Assembly: GCA_023055425.1 (NCBI GenBank)
Contig: JALGPY010000004.1
Coordinates: forward strand, 63,015,718-63,079,717
DNA length: 64,000 bases
Direction of reading: 5' to 3'
Origin: Linanthus parryae
Taxonomy: Eukaryota > Streptophyta > Magnoliopsida > Ericales > Polemoniaceae
Made by a program: the position numbers and the translations under genes. The notes under the pieces are model-generated. The model ran no database searches. It saw nothing but the letters and a program-made list of their open reading frames with translations, and was not told the origin of the DNA. Positions 22,246-32,670 of this stretch are shown here, in pieces (the first letter of the stretch is position 1; every line of letters begins with the position of its first letter).

Positions 22246-24911
22246 TGTAACCCTTCAGATTTTAAGTATGTCATTCTAGTACATCGTTATAGTATGTTAC
22301 TCATTGTGTGTGACATTAGGTTGCATTTGGTAGTTATACCCTAGAATGAAAACTCATAGTTGGGGGTCGTTTAGAATGTGGTTTCAACTTCGAGGACGAA
22401 GTTATCTTTAAGGGGGGAAGGATGAAATATCCCGTTTTGTGGATACGGGTATTTTACCATATCTTATAATAATATTAGGTGTTAATATGACATTAGTATA
22501 AGTTTGGGTATTAGTTGTCATTATTTAAAGAGTTGATTTTAATTTTATAAACTACCTATGTGCTTTTATGTATTTTCTTATAACTATTATAGTGTCTTTT
22601 ATTTAACTAAGGGGGTGCTTGTTGTATAAAGCCTAAACCAGTGGGGGTTAAAGTGTCTTTTTCCTAAATTTATCATCTTCTTCCTCCAACTCTTCCATGG
22701 ACGGAAGAGTACTACTCCTACCCGAACACCACCATCATCACTCCAAAACTCAATCAAATTCGTTGATTTTTCGTCCCAATTCAATCCCAATACCATTCAA
22801 ACTCAACAAAGCTCGATAATTTGTCTTCAAGCAATCCAATTTCGCCAATTTTTGGTCCCAATTCAAAATCAAAGTTTTCGAAGTGGGTCTCCTACCACTC
22901 GCCGGATTTCTCACCTCTCTACCTATATAAACCCCTCAAACCCAGAGAGAATCCACACCCAAATCAATCTTCAAAGCTCTCCCTCTCAATCACTCTCTCT
23001 CTCTCCCTCTCTCTATCTCTCATCCGACGGGCCGCCCAACGCCGCCGCCGCTGCTGCCCGCCGCAGCACGCTGACACCGCCGCCGACGCCATCGTCGTCG
23101 GCCACCGCCCGCGTCGCCACCGTCGGCCTCGCCACCCCTCCATTCCGTCGGTTTTCTCGCCGTTCGGGTATGAAACCCGTTCTTCTTCTTCTCCTTCTTC
23201 TTTGTTTTTGTTTTTTTTTTATTATTATTAGTATACTATATTGGTAGTTAAGCTATTAGATAAGGAAGAGAGAACAAATTTGCTGTTGGCGCAGTGGTTA
23301 AATGTTAAAACTTAAGGCTTGGTGGGTATGTGAGGTTCTAGGTTTGAATCTTACAAGAGACAATTTTTTTTATACATGTTTAAAGTAATATTTTTGTACA
23401 CATCTTTACTCCAAAATAAAAGTGTAGAATAAGGATGGTAAAAAAATTTTCTTATTTATTTTTATACGCTTATAAAAAGTTAGAATATGTTAATTTATTC
23501 AAATAAATTTTTAATTTCTTTTAAATAAACTTAGTTAGTTTGTAATTTATTCTCTACTAAGACTTGTTTGGATTGGGAGAAACTACTATTTGAATTAAAA
23601 GTGTTTTTGGGATAAAATAATATGCTTCTCTACTCTAAATATTAAAAATTATAGTTTATCAAATCTTATAAGTTATATTTATTTAATTATAGCTTAGTAT
23701 GTTTTTACAAATAATAAACGTTAGATTTATAAAGCGTATTTTATTATAAAAGAGGTTGTTCACGTTAGCAAGGTTGGGGAGAGTTAGTAAGGGATTTATT
23801 TAATTTACGTATAGGACTTCGTGTGCAATTTGTTGATTAGGATAGTATTAAATTTATATGCGACAAATTTCATTGACAAATGATACGTCGAGTATTATTA
23901 GGAAGTGATTTGCTTTGCTTGAGATTCAAGGTAAGTAAACATGCCTGGCCTAGCGCCCATATCTTCTTTCGTGTCTAAACTGCTTTTGTGATTTATTGTT
24001 TCAAAATTGGAATATCTACTTGAACTGTTTATTTGAGAAAGATTACTGATTTTACAAAGGTGATTCTATCACAACTATCACATGAAATGATAATAAGACG
24101 TAAAGACGTAAAGTGGAATAGTTGTAAGCTTTGGTTGATGTGGACTACGTCTCTCGACCCCTTTATATTAGTTTGCTCGGTCGCAACCGCCCCGAGTTCG
24201 CTCCAGTACTTACCTCTCTGGCCGAAAGAAGTCTTAGGGGGGTGTCGACACATATGGTCTGGTAGCCAGTTATTTGTAGATCTTTCCCGTGTCAACATGA
24301 TAAAAGATGGATTTCCAATTACTTGGACATTTACTGTTTAAAGTTGAAAGTCCCGATTGAACAAATGAGGAAGAGTTTGGGAATGTTTCCCCACGTGAAA
24401 TGCTAAAGTGAAATGAGTTTGGGAATGTTTTCCCACAAGTGAAGTAATAAAAGGCAAAGATTGGTGAATTCTTATTTCATACTTATACTCTTACTCGAAT
24501 TCTTTACTCTTCAAACTTATGTGTCGTTTATGAACTGCTTCATAGTCTCTTTACATGTTTGGGTGTTGCTTACTTAGTATTTTCCGCTGACTTTGGAAAC
24601 TGTGGTGTTTCTTTTTATTTCTGCACCACAGGTTTAGGTTGAAGCTTGGAGTAATGGGAGCGCGACTCGACATACATAGGAAAAGTTTAGTAGATCACAT
24701 TTATTTACTTTAGAACTTCAGTTAGACTTAGAGAATATCTAAATTGGAATAATGCCCATGTTTGTGGCGAGACAAGATTCAAAGTTTTAATTATTTATTT
24801 TAAGGATTTAGTTTGGATTTTCTTTTATAAAATCTCCTTGTATCCGAAATTAATCTCGGGTACGGAGTGACATCCCCGGGCTTCTGGTTTGATCGTTTTG
24901 GGGGTGTTACA
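22246..24911 (+). mobile_element. Tekay-like gypsy remnant: internal end plus LTR, inserted in another LTR
   Basis: Bounded by GTTAC (22241-22245 and 24912-24916). Ends are TGTAACCC and GGGGGTGTTACA. From 22246 to about 22423 it looks like the end of a gypsy internal region: ACTTCGAGGACGAAG followed by the purine tract TTTAAGGGGGGAAGGA, the usual Tekay PPT, and then an LTR from 22424 (TGAAATATCCCG). So it is not a clean solo LTR but a 3' LTR with a stub of internal DNA, probably after internal deletion. It contains a CT-rich and GC-rich leader-like zone (22975-23170) and a tRNA-like insertion near 23280. Confidence 0.6.
23278..23400 (+). mobile_element. Possible tRNA-derived SINE
   Basis: Contains an A-box-like TGGCGCAGTGG (23287-23297) and a B-box-like GGTTTGAATC (23341-23350) at normal pol III spacing, with GTTAAATG after the A box and a T run further on (23366-23374). 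This is the layout of plant tRNA-derived SINEs. No cloverleaf can be completed, so it is not a functional tRNA gene. Ends and target duplication not defined. Confidence 0.45.
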
Positions 24912-24916
24912 GTTAC

Positions 24917-25760
24917 CCTCGGCATGCAAGAGGTTTAAACGTGACAAAGTAACGCAACTAAAATTCAATGTCAATATTACACAAGATTTCAACATATGAA
25001 CATCAGGTTATTGCGTCAAACACGGGCATACAACCATTATTAAGACTTACTAACTTATTTAAGTATTGTCCAAAAGAGGTCCAACAACGTTATGACTTAA
25101 CCAGATATGTTCGTCAATATCTTTCCCTCACACATCCCTATCGTTGTCACCTATGGGGTTTTTTTAAAAGAAGCCAAGCCAACCCCAGAAATTGTATAAG
25201 TCAGGAAACGGATGAGTAAGCAAATACCATTCCATGTAAATAAGCGATGAAGTATTAGTATGAATTCGAAATGATGATTTGACACAAAATCAAATCATGA
25301 AAATGGTCATTTACTTATCAAAACACATCGGGAATCACGCAAAACGGTAGATAATCCACATAGAATATAAATATTATTATGGAGTTATCAGTTTAGCTAC
25401 AAGGCCGTTAGTGGATTGGGTGGGGAAGTTTGTAATGGACTCAGCGTCAGTGCCCTGTCCATGTGTGCAACACGACTGACATGTGTGGATTTTGTGGCCT
25501 TCATACCGTGGTGGTGTATTTTCAGTTATGCTAGTATCCTTACCTAAATTATCGTGATGGCATATGACAAGCTTGCCGGTTCAGAATTTGTAACGCTAGC
25601 CTCGTAACGCCATTGGGGCGTGCTTATCCGTTTCTCGAAGTACCGAACGGCTGAGCGGTTACTAGAGTCAAATATTTAGACCAACCGCTAAGCACGCGCC
25701 ATTTAGCGCAAGTTAGTGCAAACACAGTGAACCATGTGATATAATAGGAAAAGCCACCAC
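24917..25760 (-). repeat. Tekay-like LTR, right piece of the interrupted LTR
   Basis: Continues the minus-oriented LTR broken at 22245. Its layout follows that of the solo LTR at 11721: a CCTATGGGGTTTTTTT...AAGCCAAGCCAACCCC block matches CCTGCGGGTTTTG...AAAGCCGACCGC near 12000, and GGCTGAGCGG recalls the GGCTGAGGCG block near 12190. The right end is not defined; beyond about 25760 I find no further similarity. The 83-codon ORF at 24968-25219 is not recognised and probably chance. Confidence 0.5.
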
Positions 25761-27130
25761 CCGGTATTGAAATCCTGCCACCGGAATTGGGTGCACCCGT
25801 GCACCGAACTTCATGAAACGTGGCACTGGAGACTGAGATAAATAATTTAAATTAAAAAAAAAAATCTTTTTTCTAGTTTGATTTTGCTAAACACTTTTCC
25901 CAAACAAGATCATGATTACGACAGAAGTAGTGTGCACATAAACGCAAATCCATACTAAACGTGGAGTGTTTTACTTTTACATCATTGATGGCCCATGCAA
26001 TTCTTTTCCTAGTACACCCTTGACCACAGGAGGCCAAATGCAGTTAACCCTTCAATTTGTACGGTGAGATTTGGCAACATGTTTTTACTAGTATAGTTTG
26101 GTACCCTAATCATCTGAGCAATCTAAACGAATATATATACCCCTCATTGGTCGATTTTCTCGGGATAAACAACTGATTGTACAGCCGACAAGAGAAAGAG
26201 ACGTTCTCTGGAACCCGCTATTTCACTCCCTCTTTTGCTTAAAACTCCGATCTTCCATCGCATCCAGAAGCCAACCCAAATCACGAAGAGGATGAAGAAC
26301 AAAACCCAAATCACGATTCGCTCGATTCCGAGCGATTTTGCTCATCATGGGATGAGTGAATTACGATGTAGTAATTGCTTTCCTGCTCTCTTTGTATTAG
26401 CGATGTAAGTGTTTCTCTCTCTCGCTTTCTGTTCATAAAACCTTATTGGCCGCAGGAAGATAGATCTTTATTCAAAGATTCCATAACACGCTACATACGG
26501 AATCGTGAATTGGTAACGAACACACAGCTACATAGATCCTGATTCATTGTGATTTTGCTTGCACAGGTTGGGGCATTTTCTCAAAGCATATCTTGCTCCT
26601 AAATGCTTATTATTAACTTAAGGTATGGTTCATACTCATGTTTTTTTGTTTATAGATTTGATATCTGCCAAGGACTCTTCCAATTCATGTTATTGTTTAT
26701 TGATTTTCAAAATCATGTTGGTACGAGCAATTAAGGTTCGTGAAATTGATTATGAGGGGATGTAAATGGAAAAGATTGTAAACAGGAAATGATTCTAATT
26801 CTCAAACTGAATAGAAGATCTAGAGATGCTCTCATGTAATAGCAGTGGGCTGACTCAGGATCAGCACGCCTGTCCATGCAAAATAATTTGTTTTTTTGAT
26901 CGGTAAACAGGGATTTTTTTTTCTATCGGTAAATGTTTAATATGTATTGATAAAGGAACTATACAAAATCACCCGGCATACCCTGGAAGAATAAACAACG
27001 GCCTCAATGGCTTGATTCACTAACGGAATAAACTACCGTATCGGACAGCCCCAACACGGCTACAAAAGTGGACCCTAGCTGGGGCCGATTACTTAACAAT
27101 GCCAACTAAGCCTTAACCAAGTTGCTATAC
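25761..27130. other. Unassigned 1.4 kb
   Basis: No recognised coding region. At 26130-26420 there is a stretch that looks like a plant transcript start: AAGAGAAAGAGACG, a pyrimidine-rich CTATTTCACTCCCTC, then a possible splice donor ATGTAAGTG (26402-26410) followed by a CT-rich run. No downstream exon could be identified, so no gene is called. Confidence 0.4.
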
Positions 27131-27134
27131 AAGC

Positions 27135-27440
27135 CCTCCCCTGAAGACTTAAGTCTTCATCTACAAACCAGTCCCATCAGTTGGGCTTGAAGCATCAACC
27201 AAGCAGTGGGCTGTTTAAAAACAGCCGGATCTCGATTGCGCACATCCCAAGACCATACCCAACGGGTTCTCAGGTACACCTGATTCACCCAAGCTCTCCA
27301 AAGCGAATCGTTCTTTGGAGTGAATGTTCCAAAGGAACTTGGATAGGAGAGATACATTCCACGCTGAAATGTTATCAAAAGGAGTCAACCTTCGACTTTT
27401 GGAAGACACACCTCCTTCAATATCTTTTTTTTGGTCTACC
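27135..27440 (-). pseudogene. L1-type LINE fragment (RT C-terminal linker region)
   Basis: Two minus-strand frames together give the segment after the reverse transcriptase in plant L1 LINEs: ISAWNVSLLSKFLWNIHSK in one frame and NDSLWRAWVNQVYLRTRWVW in the other, matching the conserved WN..K.LWN...K..SLW..W....YL layout that precedes the zf-RVT domain. A frameshift lies between them near 27320. No RT core is next to it, so this is an isolated scrap. Confidence 0.7.
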
Positions 27441-28278
27441 AGCTGACTTGTAACCTTAGCTGAAGCTGATATTTCTTAATTAGGAGTTTAGGACATATCA
27501 TACTGTTGATACTCATTTCTGATGTTAATGCTTTTCTCACTTCAAACAAACCTTAATTAGGGTTTCGGAGACACAAATAAGCCGAAAAGGTAGGGTATTC
27601 TCTATTTGTAGGAGTATGTATACAAGGATCCTAATGGATATAATTTCAGCTGTTGGACCAAGACAGAGTTAAGTATTTTCAGAAATAGTCCTTTTACAAA
27701 TCATGGACTTATATTTGCTGTGACTTTCATTTATGTCTGGAGAATGCAAAAATGGAATTATGCTCTTCTAGTTTGCAGCAGCTTAAGTCAAGTCCTTCAT
27801 TCTTCTAACAACACTCTCTCTCAATTTCAATAATATTGTTGATGAAACCCCCTTGAAAAATAGCTCAAAATAAAAAGCTTTAATTTAGGTTTCACACCCA
27901 CGAAAAATTCACAGGTTCCGATCACGTAGCTATGAGCATGCTAGCACCAAGTTAGGCAACAAATCTAGTGGTACGACTTTCTTAAGAGGAGAAATCAGAA
28001 TCTAATAAAACACACATAAAAAGTCAGAGGATCACAAGCATAAATGGTCCCATGGTCTGGTACAACTAGGGTTACCACATCTTGCTGCAAACCCAGAAAT
28101 CAATAATTCATATGAAAAAATCGTATCATGCATATCTAGAATGTAAGATCATTTTTTTGACGATCCATCATGCACTTAAAATGATGAAAGCACCTCAGAG
28201 CAATTTGATTGAGAAAGTCTTAATGGAATACTATGTCACTGGTAGCTGATTGAGTTACATGACTTACAGTGACGAGGG
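27441..28278. other. Unassigned 0.8 kb flanking the PDS5 element
   Basis: No gene recognised. A short block at 27556-27595 (GAGACACAAATAAGCCGAAAAG) has a near copy at 62888-62930. The last five bases, GAGGG, are the left target duplication of the element that follows. Confidence 0.5.
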
Positions 28279-28609
28279 TGATGCCGGACGACAAGGACGA
28301 AAACTCTAGCAAGTAAGGATAAATGAATCATCCCAGATTCAGACAATAATCTCAAGAACTCAAATGGTTTTATTCATAAATGAAGAGGACTTATTTATAG
28401 GAAAAGTAGACAACTTCTATAAGGAAATATAATTATTTTTTTCTGGAAACTAAATAACTAAAGCCTAATTCACCATAAATAAATATAAAAATCAAATCAA
28501 GTTTGAAATCATCAAATCTTTTCCCACTGTGATTGAAAATCAACCCAAATTTGAAATCATTCCATATTTCGCTTATTGTAATTATTATTTTCCTTCTTTT
28601 TCTGCATCA
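28279..28609 (-). repeat. 3' LTR of PDS5-carrying element
   Basis: 331 bp. Contains the TATA-like TATAAATA and an AATAAA on the coding strand, so promoter and polyadenylation signals are both present in a very compact LTR. Lacks a 21-bp segment that the other LTR has between ATTCATAAAT and GAAGAGGACTT. Confidence 0.95.
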
Positions 28610-28622
28610 TTCTCCCCTGCTT
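28610..28622 (-). other. Polypurine tract of PDS5-carrying element
   Basis: Coding strand AGCAGGGGAGAA directly before the LTR start TGATGCAG. A related tract (GATGGGGAGAA) sits at 29998-30009 before the internal LTR fragment. Confidence 0.85.
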
Positions 28623-28630
28623 AGAGAACT

Positions 28631-29796
28631 CTACTCCTGTAGAGTTGAGAAGAAACATTTGCCACGATCTTTCCAGCACACCAAATACTCCAAAAGACTG
28701 TCACGATTTGTAAATTTCGGCTGACTTGTCCAATGAACTAAGTACCTTCTAAAATTATCCTTTACTGAAGAATCGGAATACTTTTGCCACTGGACCATAT
28801 ACTTCTGCAAATAAACTTGAACAACTGACTTGTGACGATTCTTCCAACAATGAAAGTACTTCCAATTATCTCGATTCAACAACGCGTATGGGAAATTCTT
28901 CCAGTGGACAAGATACTTCCAAAACATGCTTTGAGATGAAAGAACATACTCGAATACACATCTATTTGAATCTTTCACTTCGAATGAGGATGGCATGGAC
29001 TGAGGAAGAAAATAAGTGGAGCCAAAGTTTTGTCCTTCTTTGAATTGGCTAGTAAGCATAACTTGAGGTCCAACGGCATATTTAGAATATGCCACATCCT
29101 CACAAGAAAAAATAGCCTCATCCTCTGACTTGTCAAGACAATCAGCAATCTTTAGAGTTTCAGGAGGTAGACATTTAAGATCATGATTTGGAAAGTGTGA
29201 GACCCTGGAGCGGTTAGAAAAGAATAGGCCAATATGGTCAAACACATGACTTCCTCCAATTCTTCTCGATGTATTTGTTTGTGACTCAATTCGGTATAGA
29301 AGTAGTTGGTCAAAGATAATCATGGTGAAGGGCAGTATTGTGGAGCTTTGTTGGTCTGAGCACAACATTCTTATTTACTTGGATGCAAACTGTACTTACT
29401 CCATTGTGAAATTGTTACAATCGGCTTAGGTATCCAAGCAATAAAAGCAGATGAAACATCAGGATCTTTAGCGGTAAAATTCTTAGGACAAATGTCCTCC
29501 ATAGTTAATTGATCGCTCTTCTTAGCTTGATCCACATAAGGAATGAATGTTGTAGAGCAATTCTCAAAAACCTTCCATCCCAAAGTTTGAGTGATCGTTG
29601 TAACGCCATTACCTTCTTCCAAACAAGCGAGAACCGGAGAAATCAACTCAGTTGAGTCGTCTTCATTGAGCAACATACTCATGATATTCTCCATGTCTTC
29701 AAACACTGATGATGGATGCTCTGGTTTAATGACGGCAAAGAACGAATGAAATGTGGAAACTATCAAATCATAGCACTCGAGATCCAGCATCAACAC
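28631..29796 (-). pseudogene. PDS5-like cargo, copy B (with 19-residue repeats)
   Basis: Starts abruptly at the segment VLMLDLECYDLIVSTF, followed by EHPSSVFEDMENIMSMLLNEDDS, a HEAT-repeat part of plant PDS5 proteins (cohesin regulators in the nucleus). A frameshift lies near 29370: the sense frame continues as VVLRPTKLHNTAL, matching copy A. A ~120-codon middle part of unknown origin follows, then five tandem 19-residue units (28634-28925) with the pattern W-K-Y-L-V-x-W-x-x-x-P, ending FFSTLQE-stop beside the PPT. The N-terminal PDS5 part present in copy A is missing; upstream comes an LTR-like piece with TATAAATA only about 30 bp before ATG-Leu-Asp-Leu. Broken, but similar enough to copy A to show both derive from one parent. 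Confidence 0.85.
28634..28925 (-). repeat. 57-bp coding tandem repeat, five units (copy B)
   Basis: Five successive 19-codon units beginning WKYLVHW, WKYFHCW, QKYMVQW, RRYLVHW and LEYLVCW. Spacing from each to the next is exactly 19 residues. The core aromatic and basic positions are kept while linkers vary, which suggests past selection on the protein. Confidence 0.92.
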
Positions 29797-29997
29797 AATG
29801 GGAGAAGGGGTACTTATTTATAGGAAAACTAAACCGCTTCTAAAAGGAAACAACTAATCCTGCCTAATCTTTGGAATTCAATATTAATGATGATAAATCA
29901 AAAATCAATCAAGACTTTTGACTTCTTATTCAATTCCTTATTGAGATAATCATTGTCCCAACTTTCAGTTAATTTCTCCTTAATTGATTCTTTATCA
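29797..29997 (-). repeat. Diverged partial LTR inside the PDS5-carrying element
   Basis: On the plus strand GTACTTATTTATAGGAAAAC and CTTCTAAAAGGAAA match the LTR blocks GGACTTATTTATAGGAAAAG and CTTCTAAAAGGAAA. The right end TTTATCA next to TTCTCCCC repeats the LTR/PPT border (GCATCA next to TTCTCCCC). The rest is diverged. It corresponds to the LTR from its start to just past the TATA box; the remaining LTR part and the first part of the PDS5 sequence are missing. Confidence 0.8.
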
Positions 29998-30019
29998 TTC
30001 TCCCCATCTAGAGAAAACT

Positions 30020-31691
30020 CTACTCCGTAGAGTTTCTACTGACAAACTTTGAGCGACTCATCCAAAGCACCAAGGACTTCCAATACATATCACAAGCAGG
30101 GAAGTCTGGACGACCCGTCCAATGAACCAAAAACTTCCAAGAATCATCATCAATCAAAGCTTTAGGTTGCATATCCCAATAAATCAACAACTGCAACGAA
30201 TTGGTCCGAGGAATTAACTTGGGACAATTCTTCCAAAAAGTAAGATATCTCCACAAATTGTTACGAATTGAGAAACTTGGATGCTTTTTCCCATGAAATA
30301 AGTAATTCAACATCTCATGGTGACCAAAGAACTTTGAACACTTCTTCCAAGAATGAAAATAATTCCAACTCACACCGTGCAAAGATTGAGAAAAGTTGCC
30401 ACTAAAACATATCAGACATTCTCGAGTTACGTCCTGATATGGAAGAGAATAGTTGAACTCGACACTTCCATTTACCGGTTCAACTTTAAACTGAGATGTT
30501 GTGAATCCACATGTAGTTTTTCTTTCACCATGTAACAAGACTGGTGTAAAATCCTGAATCTTCCAAGTTGTACGAGAACAAATCATATCTTCGTACTTGA
30601 TAGAGCAACCAGCAAACCCATAGTCGGGAGCAACGTAGATGCCAACATAGTTCTTTTTGTCTCCTTGTTTCAAGTCAATGCCAAGTCTCGAGGTTCTTGT
30701 CTTGAAAGTACTAAGAAGACAGTCAATATGGTACAAGGCAAATGGCTTAGAAAGGCTACCGTCAATAAGTGCAATGGTTGTATTCTCGAGCTTTGTGGGC
30801 CTTAGCATGGCGTACTTGCTGATTTGGATAGAAACGGAACTCCATTTCCACATAGTCACAATAGGCTTGTCTATCCAACTAGGAAGCTGAAATCCTTGAC
30901 TTAGCTGAGTGTCATAACCAGTTCTGATTCTATAGTTAGTAGGATAAGTCTGAACGTAGTCTTCTCCTCGGTCCTCATTGAAGGTCTTAATCTCAAATTT
31001 TGTCAATATATGTTCACGTTTTGTTGAACACTTATGCAGGACTTTCTTCACTAATTGTCTGGCTATTTCTGCAACTTCTGGACAATCTGCCAAACATTCA
31101 AAGAGTGGATAAATGGACTCTGCTAAAATGGCATTACTTTCATCGAGTAAAATACTCATGATACTCTCCATATCTTCAAACACTGATGGGGGATGTTCGA
31201 ATGTGATGGTGGTGAGAAATAAGCGAAACATAACACGGATCAGATCATCGCACTCGAGATCGAGCATCAACACAAATACCCTACAACCAGCAACAATATT
31301 GAGAATATTGACTGCTTTTGTTTATGAACGATTTGAAGGATTCGATAAACTCCCCAAAGAAAACACAATGATCTCAAAAATGTCCTTCATCTGTTCATCC
31401 TCAAAAGATAGAATTGGGGCTGTAATTCTTGTTAATTCGCAAATACAAGTAATCACCGGAATCCTCACATCATTGTTCGGATGTGGGGAGAACCCCCTGC
31501 AATGCATCTGGCGGGGATTGCTCAACATTGCTCAACAAATATTCAACTCGATCAAGTATAAGAATAACTTCATGAGTTGATGATGGTAGGTGCACGAGTT
31601 TTCTTACAACATCTTCCAGTTGCTCGGGAATGTCCTTTGCTTTGAGCAAACTTGGTTGTAGTTTCAACCAACTAGGTCGTAAGTCGAACAT
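30020..31691 (-). pseudogene. PDS5-like cargo, copy A (with 19-residue repeats)
   Basis: Three consecutive pieces of one PDS5C-like protein. 31691-31480: IPEQLEDVVRKLVHLPSS and EYLLSNVEQSPPDALQ. After a frameshift and a small deletion, 31510-31322: NNDVRIPVITCICELTRITAP, SFEDEQMKDIFEIIVFSLGSL. After an in-frame TAA (about 31320): TKAVNILNIVAGCRVFVLMLDLECDDLI, EHPPSVFEDMESIMSILLDESN and VAEIARQLVKKVLHKCS. These are the N-terminal HEAT repeats of PDS5, which binds cohesin. They are contiguous, without the introns I would expect in a host gene, so they came through RNA. From about residue 110 of the main ORF the sequence is unrelated to PDS5, and the last ~118 residues are six 19-residue units. 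Stop and frameshift make it a pseudogene as it stands. Confidence 0.87.
30025..30370 (-). repeat. 57-bp coding tandem repeat, six units (copy A)
   Basis: Units begin WNYFHSW, LNYLFHG, WRYLTFW, LQLLIYW, WKFLVHW and WKSLVLW, each 19 codons apart, usually with Pro or Ser at position 11 and Lys, Asp or Phe nearby. A seventh, degenerate unit may precede them (ECLICFS). The open reading frame ends at the same relative place as copy B, beside the PPT. Confidence 0.92.
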
Positions 31692-32655
31692 ACTTCCTTG
31701 ATTCGTTCTTGAAAATCTCTCATGAAGAGTTGTAGGCTCACAGTGAGTAGGTTAGACTCGAAAGTTCTGTGGACTTCTTCAAGTGATGAATTCGTGGGCG
31801 GTTAATATTGGATGGCTGCTGATACTAGGAATATACGGACCAATAAAGCTGATGGGAGGTGAGTTAAAAGGGGAAGTACGGGTTAAGGGTTTGAAGGGTG
31901 AACTTGACTTCCCTCTTTGTTTTCTTCTCGAGTAACAAGCGAATTGCTTCGAGAGTGGGGACTACACGTTGATCGGCTAGGTTCTCCTGCGATTTGGCGG
32001 TGCACTCCTTGGATCTTGCGCGAGATCTTCAGGAGGTTGTCACAGCGGGTCAGTGGCCTTTCTATGTAGCAAGATTGAAGAGCATGCCTCCTTTGCGAGT
32101 TCTTGGTCTTCTGTTTCTTCTCCCTTTCTTCCTCGTTCCCTGATTCTTCTTGTTCTTGGTCTTCAGTGATTGTGAGGACGAAGGTGTAGGTTAATCTGGC
32201 TATAGAGTTGTAGGGTAGAGAGCAGCAACTGTGATGGTGATCGGTTGTTGAACCAGTCTTACCTTTTTGTCTTGTCTACTTCTCTTTTTCGTCCTCTTTG
32301 TCTTCTGCTTATTCTCTTCTCATCTTTTCCCGTTTCGCTTCCCTTTCGCTTCGTCCTTCAACTTCTTGTTGTGCGTTGATGGTTGCCCCCGAGGCTTCTG
32401 GTCAGATCTTGGTGAGCAGACGAATTCTGACTTTGGTGTCTGTGCAGCAGCAGTAGTGGCGGGACTCGGAGTCTGGATTCGATTGGTTATGGTCTAAGCC
32501 TCGTCTGGGCTGAATATTCTCTGATGTCGCTGATGTGAACATCCACGAGTCTGGGCTGTAAAGAAGGCGGAAGGAACAGTGAGGCAGCGACAGTGTCGAT
32601 GAGGCAGAGGCCGCTGTGACTAAAGGCGGAGACGGTCGGTGGTGGATCGGAGTTG
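31692..32655 (-). mobile_element. 5' internal region of PDS5-carrying element, no recognised gene
   Basis: About 0.96 kb between primer site and PDS5-like copy A. Reading frames on the coding strand are short; one stretch near 32090-32170 is rich in Lys and Arg (KTKNKK, RKKGRRNRR-like), another near 31700-31800 reads LEEVHRTFESNLL. Neither resembles Gag or Pol. The origin of this leader is open. Confidence 0.6.
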
Positions 32656-32668
32656 GGCTCTGATACCA
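32656..32668 (-). other. Primer binding site of PDS5-carrying element (initiator Met tRNA)
   Basis: Coding strand TGGTATCAGAGCC, two bases inside the 5' LTR end CTGCATCA. A standard copia-like primer site. Confidence 0.95.
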
Positions 32669-32670
32669 AA

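Noticed and set aside
22821..23247. ORFs of 131-136 codons rich in Ser, Pro and Arg
   Set aside because: CT-rich and CCG-rich repeats in the Tekay-like LTR; two frames open at once and no recognisable domain.
23278..23400. A tRNA gene
   Set aside because: A and B boxes are present but no cloverleaf or acceptor stem pairs up.
26130..26640. First exon of a host gene
   Set aside because: Leader-like composition and one donor-like site only; no coding exon could be connected.
28634..30370. The 19-residue repeats as chromodomains
   Set aside because: YLVHW resembles the chromodomain YLVKWKG core, but the unit is only 19 residues and lacks the rest of the fold; kept only as a resemblance.
30020..31691. 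A functional host PDS5 gene
   Set aside because: It lies between LTRs with PBS and PPT, has a stop and frameshift, covers only the N-terminal region and is joined to unrelated sequence.
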